DNA from: Rapana venosa
Taxonomy: Eukaryota > Mollusca > Gastropoda > Neogastropoda > Muricidae
Assembly (NCBI GenBank): GCA_028751875.1
Contig: CM054154.1
Location: 53,452,594 to 53,516,593 of the forward strand
Reading direction: 5' to 3'
Length of the DNA: 64,000 nucleotides
Shown piece after piece: positions 30,990 to 42,217 of this stretch (the stretch's first letter is position 1; each line of letters begins with the position of its first letter). The position numbers and the translations under genes are program-made. The notes under the pieces are model-generated. The model did no database searches, was not told the DNA's origin, and saw only the letters and a program-made list of their open reading frames with translations.

Positions 30990-31640
30990 GGTCTATTACT
31001 ATTCATTTACAATGATAGATGTATTGTTTGGCCAGTAGCAGAATTTAAAAAAAAATCATCAATACTTATATTTCTGTCACATCCGAGTATAGCCAGACAC
31101 TCTGTTATATTGAGATTGAACACATTGTCACATTTTTCATTTATTACTTCAGTAAGTGCCTGCCAAAAACTCTGAATAACTGTGCACTGCCAAAACATAT
31201 GTCTAATACTGCCTACTGCTATATTGCAAAAATTGCATAAGTCACTGTCAGTCACACCCATCTCTTTCAGCACAATGTTGGTCCCAAGACACCTGTGAAT
31301 TATCCTAAGTTGGAGCCATTTCATTTTAACGTCAGAAATTTTGTGAACATACAAAAAATATTTTTTCAATTATTTTCAACATTCAGTTTTTCATCCCACT
31401 TGATACAACTTTTTGGGTGATGTTTGTTGCTAATGAGCTCCTCATAAAAGGGTTTGGACCCTTTCAGTACACTGTTCAGCTTCCTGAAACAGGCAGATAT
31501 ATTTGAGCAAATATTGTCTTGTTTTGCAACCTTTGTTTTTCTGATATATTCTGATATTGCTGAACTATAACCAGTGAAAGTAACAAAATCAATGTTCACA
31601 TAATATCTAAGTCTAAACTGTTCATATGACATAAGATTGC
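30990..31640 (-). pseudogene. Cys/His C-terminal domain of the L1/Tx1-like LINE
   Basis: The minus strand reads WLQLRIIHRCLGTN, LKEMGVTDSDLCNFCNI and RHMFWQC, giving C-x2-C-x8-H-x4-C at about 31237-31183. This is the C-terminal Cys/His motif usual after L1-type RTs. An upstream frame (31632-31366) carries FRLRYYVNIDFVTFTGY and CIKWDEKLN. Confidence 0.8.
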
Positions 31641-31849
31641 AGTTTCAAGTAAAAAGTTTCCTATGCAATGAATGCCTTTATCAATCCATATTTTAGTAGC
31701 AATACACTTGTTTCCTGTCTGTATTCTTTTATTGAAAAAAACTGGTTCTGCTAACAGTTCGAAAGAATCACTAGAGTTAACTTTGTAAAAGAATTCTTCC
31801 TAAGCACAGAATACATCTGTCCAAAATGCATTAGATTTACAAAATTTTC

Positions 31850-32876
31850 AGATGATCTCTGGTCCATATTTTGAAATATTGTTGATCAGTGGAAAGTTGT
31901 AACTTGCAATAGCCTGCCACCTATGATTTGTTTTCTGGAGTTTTTTCAGCCATGTCAGTTTCAAAGATTGTGCTAATATTTTCAATTCTGGTAATTCAAG
32001 ACCTCCATTTTTGATACTTTTGTGTGATACTTTTCTACTTATTTCATCTCTTTTGTAGTTCCAAACAAATTTATAGCAGTAGCTTTGCAAGGTATGAACA
32101 AAATCGTCTGGCGGATTAGGTAGCAGCATCCATAAGTGAATTAGTTTTGACAAAATGAGTGACTTTAGTACTGCTATCCTGCCTATTGGTGTTAGTTGTC
32201 TTTTAACCCATATTTTGAACAAATGCTTGACTTCTTCTAGTTTTTCTGAGAAATTCAAGTGTGAACAGTTTTTTGGGTCATTTCTAAACCAGATTCCCAG
32301 GATTTTTAATTTCGGTGGATTCCATTCCATACCTAAATGGCCCATAAAACGAATTGCAGAGGGTTTTTTTGCTCCCTAACCAAGTTACACATGTTTTCTC
32401 ATGATTCATATTTAACCCTGACTTACAACCAAATAAATTTATCATTTCAATGCAAGTTTGGAACGATTTGTTGTCACCTGCTAAAAGAATTTCAGTATCA
32501 TCTGCGTACTGAGAAACCTTGTATTCAATATTGTCAATAGTTAGTCCACGTATGTCTTCATTTTCACGAATCATTGTTGCCAGTATTTCTGCACATAGGA
32601 CAAATATATATGGAAACAGTGGATCACCTTGTCCTCGTTCTATATCAAACCACCCAGAGACTTGACCATTGACTAAAACACAAGATTTGATATCGCTGTA
32701 AAATATTTCTATCCATTTACAAACTCCATGTTGAAAACCAAATGCCTTAAGTACTTTAAACATGAAATCCCCACTAATTGAGGCAAATGCTTTTTCAAAA
32801 TCAATGCTCAACAAAAGTCCAGGTAAAAGATGTTTTTCTAAGTAAGCTATTGAATCGTAAATAAGTCGGATATTGT

Positions 32877-32923
<47 letters not shown>

Positions 32924-33905
32924 TTATTAAACCAGCTTAATCTTCAACAGTTGGAGTAAGGCAGGGCTGTCTACTCTCACCCACTCTTTTCAACATCTTC
33001 CTTGAGAGAATCATGGTTGATGCACTGGAACATCATGAAGGATCAGTCAGCATTGGTGGCAGAACGATCACAAACCTCCGCTTCGCAGATGACATTGATG
33101 GAATAGCAGGATCAGAAAAAGAGCTTGCCAGCCTAACAGAACACTTTAATAAGGCCTCCAAAACATACGGCATGGAAATCAGTGCAGAGAAGACCAAACT
33201 GATGACTAATAACACCAACGGCATTGGCACTGATATCAGGGTTAATGACCAGAAGCTGGAAACAGTTCAAAGCTTCAAGTACCTGGGAGCCATTGTATCA
33301 GACCAGGGATCCAAGCCAGAAGTAGTATGCAGGACTGCACAGACAATAACAGCTTTGTCAAAACTAAACACCATCTGGAGAGATAAAAAATATCTCACTT
33401 ATCTCCAAGATCAGACTAATGCGCTCCCTTGTCATATCCATATTTCTGTATGCCTGTGAATCATGGACCCTGACTGCAGATTTGGAGAGAAGAGTACAGG
33501 CGGTGGAGATGAGATGCTTTTGGAGACTTCTTGGCATCTCCTACAAAGACCACATAAGCAACGAAAGCGTGCATAACAGAATCCAGCAAACCATTGGACC
33601 CTATGAGAACCTTCTAACGATCGTGAAAAAGCGTAAACTTAAATGGTATGGGCATGTCACAAGATCCAAAGGACTTGCAAAGACAGTTTTACAAGGCACT
33701 GTCCAAGGAGGAAGAGGCAGACCAAGGAAGAGCTGGGAGGATAATATCAGCGAATGGACAGGCCTAGAACTCAACAAAACCCTGATAAAGGCAGAACAGA
33801 GAGAGGAATGGAGGGAACTGGTTGCTGAGTCTTTGAGGGTGCCCCCACAGTCGTGAGACTACGGGACAGACAGACAGATAGATAGATAGATAGATAGATA
33901 GATAT

Positions 33906-34002
<97 letters not shown>

Positions 34003-34344
34003 ATCTTCATTAATAAGTTTAGGTAATACATTTTTCAATCGGTTAGCTATGCATGATGATCCAGTTTTATAGACAATGTTAAACAAAGATATCGGTCTCC
34101 AGTTCTTTATCAAGTTTCTTGGTTTGTCTCACTTAGGTATGCAAATGATTATGCCTTGCCTTTGAACACAAGTTAGTTCTCCCTTTTTATATCCAGCATT
34201 TAATGCTCTTACTACAAAACTACCAGTTTTACCCCAAAAGCTCTTAAAGAACTCAGCAGTGAACCCATCTGTTCCTGGACTTTTATTGTTTTTCATATTC
34301 TTTAGCGCCAAAGCTGCTTCTTGTAACTTAATTTCCCCTTCCAA
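31850..34344 (-). pseudogene. Reverse transcriptase of the L1/Tx1-like LINE, split by a nested insertion
   Basis: Fingers: NKSPGTDGFTAEFFKSFW and NWRPISLFNIVYK, then NVLPKLINED at about 34015 where the insertion begins. After the insertion: GDNIRLIYDSIAYLEKHLLPG, motif A IDFEKAFASIS, a GCRQGDP motif reduced to GQGDP (two codons lost), and YADDTEILL with YADD at 32497-32508. Thumb: KILGIWFRNDPKNC, LTPIGRIAVLKSLILSK and NGGLELPELKI. About ten residues expected between NED and GDNIRL are missing at the insertion site. Confidence 0.85.
32881..34002 (+). mobile_element. RTE-like LINE 3' fragment (copy 5) with (GATA)n tail, nested in the L1/Tx1-like element
   Basis: Begins after (TA)n at 32881-32921 with TVGVRQGCLLSPTLFNIFLE. 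FADDIDGIAGSEKEL follows, with FADD at 33082-33093, then GMEISAEKTKLM and FKYLGAIVSDQGSKPEV. A second frame from 33419 has SIFLYACESWTLTADLERR, FWRLLGISYKDHISNE, KLKWYGHVTRSKGLAKTVLQ and REEWRELVAESL. It ends at a stop and a (GATA)n tail, 33869-34002. Opposite in orientation to its host. Only one frameshift (near 33420) is obvious, so it is younger than its host. Confidence 0.87.
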
Positions 34345-34814
34345 ATCGTTTCCTTCTTCAACATCTAGTTGTGGAATACGTGGTACCAGATCATTTATCT
34401 GACAATGCTCTACCTTAGAGTGTTTATATCACCGTTCATAAAAACTTTTAACTTCATGCAAAATATCTTTTTGAGTGTTACCATGTATTACCATGCCTAT
34501 CAGTTAGTGTAGCCATGTTTTTATTCACAAAGTGTCTTTTTTCTAAATTACAGAAATAACTCGTCACTTTTGTCTCCTTCAGCTATCCATCTTGCTCTCG
34601 ATCTTAAAAGCCCCCCCCCCCCCCCTGTATTCTTTTCCCCCTGATATTTTTCAACTGTTCTTTCTTTGAATCTCTACTCCTGACATCTTCCTCATTTTTA
34701 CTTTCCTTGTTTTCAAGTTGCTGTATGTCTTACATTATTTTAGATTCTTCTTCATTCGTTTTTCTTTTTTTTCATAATGGGTGATCTAATTTTCATTAGT
34801 CAAGGAACAAGTCG

Positions 34815-35097
34815 TCAGGGATTGTGATTGTTGTTGTTGTTGTTGTTGTCTTCGATTTTACGTCTGTTCACTCTAAGTGATATTAGACGAGAAAGAAATA
34901 TATATATATACAAGGGGTGTATGATAATTGAGGTGGTTGTAGAGGCCCTACTGAAAAATGCGAGGGGGGAAAAGTAGTCTAATCATGAAAAGAAATGTCC
35001 TATAGGACTATGCCAGAGACCTTTTGCAATATCAAATGCCAAATTCAAATTATTGAATATGCTTCTAAGGGAGTTTTAAGAAAATTGTGAGTTGCAG
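34815..35097 (-). mobile_element. LINE or SINE 3' end with stem-loop, nested in the L1/Tx1-like element
   Basis: The minus strand contains CCACCTCAATTATCATACACC, GTCTAATATCACTTAGAG, TGAACAGACGTAAAATCGAAG and (CAA)n. The same order, including the sequence upstream of the stem-loop, occurs at 51165-51265. It interrupts L1/Tx1-like coding sequence. Confidence 0.75.
34861..34890 (-). other. LINE 3' stem-loop
   Basis: Best-preserved copy: outer arms CGTCT/AGACG and inner arms TCACT/AGTGA around a short loop. It is followed on the minus strand by AAAATCGAAGACAACAACAAC. Confidence 0.75.
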
Positions 35098-35976
35098 CTA
35101 AGATATAGGGATAGTGTCTAATGTTTCTCTTGCGTATGGACTTGCTACGTAATCTTCTATAACAGTTTTAATCTCTTTGTTAATTTCGTCTAGATATGAT
35201 TTGTCTCTCAACAAAGACAAATTGAATTTCCAGAAGGTATTACGTTTAGAATTATCGCTAAACTTCAAATGTAACATAATCATCGAATGGTCTATCCTGT
35301 ATCTAAACTCAATATCTGCATCTCTAACAAAAGAGACAACTTCATCTGAAATCAGAAAAAAATCAAGTCTAGCCTGCTGCAATGGGTTATTTCTTCTCCA
35401 TGTGTATCTAGGACAATCCTGATTTAAATCTCTCCAGATATCATTTAAGTCAAATTCATTTATCATATTTTTCCACTACATTCTGAGCTCTAGGATTATT
35501 GATATTTCTGTAGTTATAGTAATCCTTTGCTGGATTGAGCACCAAATTGAAATCCCCACCTATAATAATGTTTTTAGAAACTTGCATTTTTATTTTTTCT
35601 GTCTAGATATTATAAAATTCAGGATCATCTCTATTTGGCCATAGATATTAACAAAGAGAAAGTCGTTTCCTTCAATTTCAGCTTTAACCATGATACTGTT
35701 TCCTCCCTTACCTTTAACAACATGCTTTACTTTAAACTCGAAATTATTATTAGAAAGGATGGCTACCCCCCAAGCATTAGAAGCATGGCTGGAAAAATAG
35801 GCTAAATATCCCCACTCCGAAAGGATGTAACGCTCCGTCCTTTCTTCAAAGTGAGTGTCCTGCAAGAAAAATATGGAATGCTTTTCATTTTTCAAATGAT
35901 GGAATACATCTCTTCTTTTCTGACTGTTACTAAGGCCCTGACACTTTAATGATACAATTAACACTGAACTATCCAT
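35098..35976 (-). pseudogene. APE-type endonuclease of the L1/Tx1-like LINE
   Basis: From 35976: VLIVSLKCQGLSNSQKRRDVF (Cys where the conserved Asn is usual), FLQDTHFEERTERY (catalytic Glu region), GVAILSNNNFEFKV and FLFVNIYGQ. After a break at 35590-35470: NDIWRDLNQDCPRYTWRR, ARLDFFLISDEV and RIDHSMIMLHLKF (SDH-type His motif, as IDHS). The region with the GDFN motif lies in the broken part (35560: GGDFNLVLNPAKD-like in another frame). Confidence 0.8.
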
Positions 35977-36475
35977 TTAGTTTTGTAAAATCTATAGTTA
36001 TATTAATGCAACCCACTATATTATTCACATTAACAGGCCAACCTGTGTTAAAAATGCTACAATGATCCAACCCCTCGAGAAAAAAAGAGCAAAAAAAAGA
36101 ACATTTGCGGAGAATAGCAACACATACAAAATACATCCAATGAAAGCATGATATACAAACATTTTGAGAAGTCTTCAATTCAAAACAAAGAGCAAGAACA
36201 ACAAAAACTATTTGAAGAAAAGAAGAAAAAAAATCCAATTCGCTTGACTATTGCAAGCGAATCTGGGTTACATAGTATCTCCAGCAATATTTCCACAAGC
36301 ACAAGCATTCATCACCAGAAAAAACAAACAGGCAAACAAGAAACTCCCACTGATCAAAAACTGGTGAAGTGGAAAATGTGCACCATGAAGTATGCAAGCA
36401 GGTCACATATACACACTCCTCCACTCCCTAACATGCATCCCTGCACCTACATCACATGCATGCTCACGCACACAC

Positions 36476-36476
<1 letters not shown>
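35977..36476. other. No gene recognised; probable 5' region of the L1/Tx1-like LINE
   Basis: A-rich sequence up to about 36240, then unique-looking sequence with no coding motif. The first ATG of the endonuclease frame is at 35976, so 5'UTR is a reasonable inference for the near part. Confidence 0.5.
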
Positions 36477-36559
<83 letters not shown>

Positions 36560-36565
36560 TCTCTT

Positions 36566-36627
<62 letters not shown>

Positions 36628-36666
36628 GCACGCACGCACGCGCGCGCGCGCGCACACACACACACA
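36477..36666. repeat. Compound (CA)n, (CT)n, (CACG)n microsatellite
   Basis: About 80 bp pure (CA)n at 36477-36556, poly-C and (CT)n to 36597, then (CA)n, (CGCA)n and CGCGCG to 36666. Confidence 0.93.
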
Positions 36667-36854
36667 GATGGAACCCTGCACAAGCTGTGTTGATAGATAT
36701 TGCCACATGGACATACTTTTCCTTCCCACACAGAGAAAAACAACAAAATAGGGTTCTCTCTCATGGGAATGTGGGTGATCTCCCTTGAAGGTAGGCAGGA
36801 AAATTATTTTGCTGTGAAGTAATTTGTCAAAAATACTTAATTAATCCAACACCA

Positions 36855-37205
36855 TGCCCGTTGTCGGTCTTCCCACAACGTTGGAAGTCACTTTGGATGC
36901 CCTGCTCCAAGAACAGCACCTCACTTCTTGGGAAAAAAAAAAGGAAGTGGCGACAGCACAGTCGTTGTATTACGACTGAAAGCCAGTCCAGCCAGCAAAA
37001 GCAACATGGCGCAACAACACACCCCTGTCACCTCCCACAGCTACTGCAGGAAGCCTGCCAGTCAGACTGACAGAGACAGGAGAAGGACAGAGGAGAGGAG
37101 GACAGCATAGAGGCAAGAAGAACAGGAGGCAAGTGAAAGTGTGATGCCACAAGAACATTCAACAGTTTTATTTGTGCCCACACCTCCATCAAGCTGTGCT
37201 GTGTT
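36855..37205 (+). other. Coding-like segment, N-terminal part of an unidentified ORF
   Basis: ATG at 36855 opens PVVGLPTTLEVTLDALLQEQ then HLTSWEKKKEV, closing at a TGA near 36979 after YYD. A nearby frame continues with SHSYCRKPASQTDRDRRRTEER, and MPQEHSTVLFVPTPPSSCAV begins at 37144. The mix of an amphipathic start and a basic KPASQTDRDRRR block is gene-like. I cannot assign a family. It could be the broken 5' part of the ORF at 37263, or an element ORF. Confidence 0.4.
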
Positions 37206-37216
37206 ACACACTGACA

Positions 37217-37218
<2 letters not shown>

Positions 37219-37249
<31 letters not shown>
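37219..37249. repeat. Poly-C tract (31 bp)
   Basis: Thirty-one consecutive C between two coding-like segments. In frame it would be polyproline, but its length (31, not a multiple of three) and the tract type suggest a non-coding expansion. Confidence 0.95.
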
Positions 37250-37252
<3 letters not shown>

Positions 37253-37262
37253 TTCTGCCAGC

Positions 37263-37802
37263 AACACACTGCCGCAAGAATGTGCACGTGAAATCCGTCA
37301 TTCACCAAGTGCTGTCAAAGAGTCCGAGAACAAAAAGCATGCTGGCGTGCAACGTGACATTGACCTTGCCCCTGTGTTTATAACGGAAACCACGGACTGT
37401 GACGATCCTCTGGCAAAAGGTCAGCAAGTTGGAACTAGTGCCGACGTCATCAAGAACTATGTGGCTAAACTGACTGATAGATCTTTGCAGAGGAAGCTAA
37501 GGGACAGGCATAGGAACCAAGACTTTAGTAAGGTGTTCAGTAGTAAACGGTATCCAGACACGATGGTTTGTGAAACTGACGATCTTGTTTTTCGTTTTCA
37601 ATGGACTGCTGATGACACACCCCCAGATTTGTTTTGGTTTGTGAAAAGAAACACCAGGCTGATGACCAATGAGGAATCCTTTGTCTATCACAAGCTGACT
37701 CTGTGGTGCCCTGTTTTCCGCGAGAAAATGAAAGATCGAATCAGTGCCGGACTTGATGTGATGCATGTAATAGTGGACGCAGTTCGATTCTTGCTTGGAT
37801 GA
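37263..37802 (+). CDS. Unidentified ORF, C-terminal part (about 180 codons, no clear start)
   Basis: One frame is open from the poly-C tract to TGA at 37800. It reads [74 protein letters not shown] and [21 protein letters not shown]. Composition is that of a soluble, charged protein with an alpha-helical middle; no signal peptide, membrane segment or metal motif is seen. There is no convincing ATG, so it is either an internal or last exon or a 5'-damaged element ORF. A (GT)n tract starts six bases after the stop. Function unknown. Confidence 0.5.
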   Translation, partial: NTLPQECAREIRHSPSAVKESENKKHAGVQRDIDLAPVFITETTDCDDPLAKGQQVGTSADVIKNYVAKLTDRSLQRKLRDRHRNQDFSKVFSSKRYPDTMVCETDDLVFRFQWTADDTPPDLFWFVKRNTRLMTNEESFVYHKLTLWCPVFREKMKDRISAGLDVMHVIVDAVRFLLG

Positions 37803-37803
37803 C

Positions 37804-37807
<4 letters not shown>

Positions 37808-37852
<45 letters not shown>

Positions 37853-38130
37853 GTGTGTGTGTGTGTGTGTGTGTGTGTGTTGTGCGTGCGAGCGTGTGTG
37901 TGTACGTACGTGCGCATGCGTTCGAGCGTATACGTGTGTGTATGTATGAGTGCGTGTGTATGTGTGTTTGTGTGTGTGTGTGTGTGCGCGCGCGTACGTG
38001 TGTGTGTTTGAATATGTGGATATGCATGTGTGTATGGGTATGTGTGTATATGTATGTGTATAAACGTGAGTGTGGCGTGTTTGTGTGTGCGTGTGTATGT
38101 ATGCGCGTGTGTGTTTTTTTTTTAAAGTCC
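37808..38130. repeat. (GT)n array, degenerate in its second half
   Basis: A clean GT run with one TCGTG break at 37808-37880, then GTGCGT, GTATGT and GCGCG words to 38130. Confidence 0.92.
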
Positions 38131-38260
38131 TTGCACCTAACTCACTCAAGTGGACAGTTTCAGGGCCAGCTGTAAATGCATGAGTATGTGCACTCACACT
38201 GTCTGTCTGTGTCTCCCCCTCTCTCTGCCCCTCCCTCTCTCTGCCCCACTCTCTACCCAC

Positions 38261-38374
<114 letters not shown>

Positions 38375-38566
38375 GTGGCTTCCCTTGCTTGGCTACCAGC
38401 AGGAAGGAATTTTGAAAAGCAGTGAGTAATCTTGGTGTTTTTTTGTATAAAAGACGTTCAATATGCCAGTGACAGGATTGCCTTCGCGCTTAGAGTGTGT
38501 TTTTTAACACCTCTTTGCAGGAAATGTATTTAACGTCATTCAAGGGACGATCAAACTGTTATTGTA

Positions 38567-38906
38567 TTGCGACTGACACCAACTGGCCAACCAGTTGCAC
38601 ACACTCCAACTGACTGTGCAGTGTCAGGTAGGAAGGGTCCAGCGCAAGTTGCCAGGGAGGGCGGAGGTGCACAAGACATCCAGGACAGAGGAACGAATGC
38701 AGGCAAGTTCATCTTCACCTCCCTCAGGCCTCTTTCTTCCCATGCTACTCAGTCTGTACTATACAACACAGAATGCCACTGCACATGACACTTTTTATGC
38801 CACTGACACATACAACACAGCTCCATGTGTGGCGGAATGTGCACGTGCAGCACAGAAGACCAACCAGTCCCGTGATACAGTGCATGAGGCGAGAATTCCT
38901 TGCTAG
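38567..38906 (+). other. Unassigned sequence with overlapping short open frames
   Basis: Two plus-strand frames are open (38567-38788 and 38595-38906). Neither has a recognisable motif or strong coding look. It links the ORFs at 37263 and 38921 and may be part of the same decayed unit. Confidence 0.3.
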
Positions 38907-38920
38907 TAAAGACACAACAC

Positions 38921-39313
38921 ATGGATGTGCGTGTAAATGATGGTGATGATGGAGAGAAGGGTGATGACTGGAGTGAACAAACAGAAGATTATTCTGAAGA
39001 GACACTGGCAATGTCACAGACACTGACAGAACACACAGCAGATGAAGCTATGGCAGAAGAAAACGAGACAGTGACAGGGAGAGGTTGTGATGTGGAAGAT
39101 ACGTCGTCAGTCAGCAAGTCAAAGCAAACCAACCAACTGTCTAGTGACCAATGCAGGCAAATAGTTGAGTGTATTCAAGAGATACAAAGGGACATGCGTA
39201 GAATGAACACCAGCTTTAGTTCAAGAGAAGACAGACTCAGTCCGGCAAATGGCGAACATGGAAACCTATCTACACCACCCGGAAAACAGCAGACATCGTG
39301 GCCACACCGATAG
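38921..39313 (+). CDS. Unidentified acidic ORF, 130 codons
   Basis: ATG 38921 starts MDVRVNDGDDGEKGDDWSEQ, an acidic Ser/Thr/Glu-rich stretch of about 60 residues (ETLAMSQTLTEHTADEAMAE). A helical segment follows: SSDQCRQIVECIQEIQRDMR-RMN, which could form a short coiled coil. It ends at TAG. About 190 bp later comes a possible 3' end (39506-39545). No homologue recognised. Together with 36855-37802 it may be one decayed gene or element; order and strand agree, but frame continuity does not. Confidence 0.42.
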   Translation: MDVRVNDGDDGEKGDDWSEQTEDYSEETLAMSQTLTEHTADEAMAEENETVTGRGCDVEDTSSVSKSKQTNQLSSDQCRQIVECIQEIQRDMRRMNTSFSSREDRLSPANGEHGNLSTPPGKQQTSWPHR

Positions 39314-39505
39314 AGACACGACTTTGACAAGCTTCACTTCCTCTTCAGCAGTGATGACAGTGACAGTCGATGTTATTGTTGTAATATGTCTATGAACGTT
39401 CCCCCGCGATCGGACTTCCATTCGCGAAATCCTGTGAATGTAAATTGTTCGTTGTGTATGTAATTATCGAGCTTTCGATCCCCCTTCCCCCATGTGAATG
39501 GCCCA

Positions 39506-39541
39506 AAGACTATAACATTAAAATTATTTGTCATTGTCATT

Positions 39542-39547
<6 letters not shown>
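39506..39547 (+). other. Possible element 3' end: (CATTGT)n
   Basis: CAAAGACTATAACATTAAAA then TTATTTGTCATTGTCATTGTC leads straight into (CT)n. The hexamer TCATTG repeats three times. It looks like a retroposon 3' terminus for the unit at 36.9-39.3 kb, but a polyadenylation signal is only weakly present (ATTAAA at 39520-39525). Confidence 0.4.
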
Positions 39548-39603
<56 letters not shown>

Positions 39604-39692
39604 ACACACACAACACACACACACACACACACACCACACACACACACACACACACAACACACACACACACACACACTTACACACACACACAA
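39548..39692. repeat. (CT)n(CA)n compound microsatellite
   Basis: (CT)n at 39548-39603 then interrupted (CA)n to 39692. From here to 40137 I see no gene; the short plus frame at 39781-40032 lacks any motif. Confidence 0.93.
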
Positions 39693-40137
39693 AACTAGTA
39701 GCGGCAATTAGCGAAACTGGATATGCTCACCGTCATCATCATCACTGTCATCATCATTATCACAATCATGAAGACTGATCTTGACTAATAAGAATTTTTC
39801 AAAAACGAATGTTTGGCATACTGGCATAATTTCAACTCACATCTCTAAATGTACAAATGTAAGGCTGATTTGCATTGACTATAGTGATAAAAAGGTGTGT
39901 TTTTCTCTTTTTTTTCTTATCAAGGTTACGTGGCACACATGTGTGTCTGCACGCACACTACCCTGTAACCAGTCACAAAAAACCTGGTACATCAGCATAG
40001 AACATTATGCACATCAATACACACAACGATGATCCATATTATCACATCTACGCATGTATTTTTCCCCTTCCTTTTCACCTCTCCCCAATCTGTTCTAATT
40101 TTCTGGACCGTGCAATCTTAGACAAACTGACCCAAGC

Positions 40138-40670
40138 AGCACGCCTTCAATAATACAACACCCCTTCAATAATCCAACACACCTTCAATAATGCAACACA
40201 CCTTCAATAATGTAACACACCTTCAATAATGTAACACCTTCAATAATGCAACAACAACTTCAATAATGCAACACACACCTTCAATAATGCAACACACCTT
40301 CAATAATGCAACACACCTTCAATAATGCAACACCCCTTTCCCAATAAGCAACACACCTTCAATAATGCAAACACACCTTCAATAATGCAATACACATTCA
40401 ATAATGCAACACACCTTCAATTATGCAACACATTAAAAAAACCCAACCAACAACAACAATTCAAATATGCAATAAGCCTTCAATAATGCAACACACCTTC
40501 AATAATGTAAACACCTTCAATAAAGCAACACACCTTCAATAATGTAACACACCTTCAATAATGCAACACACATTCGATAATGCAGCACACATTCGATAAT
40601 GCAAATCACATTCAAAAATGCAACACACCTTCAATAGTGCAACATATTCAATAATGCTACACACATTTTA
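40138..40670. repeat. 19-bp minisatellite (ACACCTTCAATAATGCAAC)n
   Basis: The unit CCTTCAATAATGCAACACA recurs about 25 times with small changes (ATGTAAC, CATTCGATAATGC). An AAAAAACCCAACCAACAACA insert at about 40434-40462 splits the array. Confidence 0.92.
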
Positions 40671-40799
40671 ACACCTGGTCACCCCATGCCTATAGGGTAT
40701 ATTGCGTCAATCCCAAATGCAGACCCCCCCCCCCTCCTCCCCCGTGCACAAACACACCCCGCCCGCCCGCGCGCACACACATATACACACACACGGGGA

Positions 40800-41135
40800 C
40801 GGGATAGCCTAGTAGTTAGAACATTGCGTTCGCAATCTGATGACCCGGGTTCGATTCCCATTCAAGGGGATACTTTCCCCTGGAGTTCATATCGGTGCAG
40901 ACTCCACTCTCCCCAAATGTTCTTCGAATGAGACTATAAAACGAGGCCCCGTGTGCGAACGCATGCAGAACACCCTGCGCACACGTTAAATCCTGTTCTG
41001 CTTTTCGTAAGAGTAGGCCATTGTGTGCCGGTGGGGATAGATGACAAAAATTTACAAAACCGCATTCACATGTGGACAGGATGTAAAAAAAAAAAGCCCA
41101 TAAGTGATGTTCCATTATCGTCGACATGAAAGAAT
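40800..41135 (+). mobile_element. tRNA-headed SINE, family A, best-preserved copy
   Basis: The A box TAGCCTAGTAG is at 40805-40815 and the B box GGTTCGATTCC at 40848-40858. The body has CAGACTCCACTCTCCCC, GTTCTTCGAATGAGACTATA, CGAGGCCCCGTGTGCGAACG, CACGTTAAATCCTGTTCTGC and GAGTAGGCCATTGTGTGCCG. The 3' part has ATGACAAAAATTTACAAAACCG, a poly-A run and GTGATGTTCCATTATCGTCG, ending before (CA)n. Intact pol III boxes make it the reference for family A. Confidence 0.9.
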
Positions 41136-41909
41136 AAACACACACACACACGCACACACACCACACACATGCACACACACACACACATGCACACACACAC
41201 ACACGCACACACACATGCACACACGCACACACATGCACACGCACACACATATGCACACACACACACGCACGCACAACAACGCACACACACACATGCACAC
41301 ACACACACGACACAAACACGCACACACACACGCACACACACGCACACACACACGCACGCACACACACACACGCACACACACACACACACACACACGCGCA
41401 CACACACGCACACACACACACATACACCACACACACAGACCACACCTAAAGCCTAGGGTGCACGCAAAAGATCCTGCTACTCAGGCCAGCGCCGGGTGGC
41501 CAGGGAAAAACCAGCACACCAAGCACCCCCTCTCCAAATGTCGGAACACGGCCATCCCCCAAAAAAACACACACACACAAAACACCACACACACACACCA
41601 CACACCAACACACCACACACACCACACAAACACCCCCCACACACACACCACCACCACACACAACACACACCACCACCACACACACACACCACACCACAAA
41701 CACACACCTCACACACACCACACACACAAACCCACACACACACACCCACAACACACACCACACCACCACCATCCCACCCACACACACACACACCACACAC
41801 ATCCACCCACAGACATACACCTCACACCCACCCACACCACACATCCACCCACCCACCCACACCACAAACCTACACCCACACCCACCCACACATCCACCCA
41901 CCCACCCAC

Positions 41910-41943
<34 letters not shown>

Positions 41944-42045
41944 TACCTCACCCCCCCCCCCCCTCCCCACACACACACACACCACACACCTCACACAAAC
42001 CACACACACACACAAACCACACACACACACAGCTCACACACACAC
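41136..42045. repeat. Long (CA)n arrays split by a short unique insert
   Basis: (CA)n with CGCA and ATGCA variants at 41136-41440, a non-repeat insert at about 41445-41562, then CCACACAC-type array to 42045. Thr/His-rich and Cys/Val-rich frames up to 328 codons here are repeat artefacts. Confidence 0.92.
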
Positions 42046-42110
42046 AAACAAAATAAGCTGGCTGGTCACAAAATGCATTGTCTTTCGTAACTCCAAAAGG
42101 GATCATTCAT

Positions 42111-42168
42111 CAACAGCAATAGCATGTTATCAACAGCAATAGCATGTTATCAACAGCATTATCATCAC
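42111..42168. repeat. 20-bp tandem repeat, about 2.9 copies
   Basis: CAACAGCAATAGCATGTTAT is repeated twice exactly and then partly (CAACAGCATTATCATC). Confidence 0.88.
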
Positions 42169-42217
42169 AGCATGTTACGGTATACCATCAATATAAAAAA
42201 TAAATAAATTTATATTT

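Larger units (their letters stand above)
30780..35976 (-). mobile_element. L1/Tx1-like LINE with two nested insertions
   Basis: A minus-strand element with endonuclease (35976-35098), RT fingers (34344-34015), RT palm and thumb (32880-31850) and a Cys/His C-terminal domain (31632-30990). Two later insertions split it: an RTE-like fragment with (GATA)n at 32930-34002 and a short LINE 3' end at 34815-35097. Without them it would be about 3.9 kb. Stops and frameshifts show it is dead. L1/Tx1 affinity rests on IDFEKAFASIS, GDPLFPYIFVLCAEILA and KSLILSKLIHLWMLLPNPP. Confidence 0.85.

Noticed and set aside
40800..40875. A functional tRNA gene
   Set aside because: The A and B boxes fit, but the cloverleaf stems do not pair well by eye and the sequence continues into the family A SINE body.
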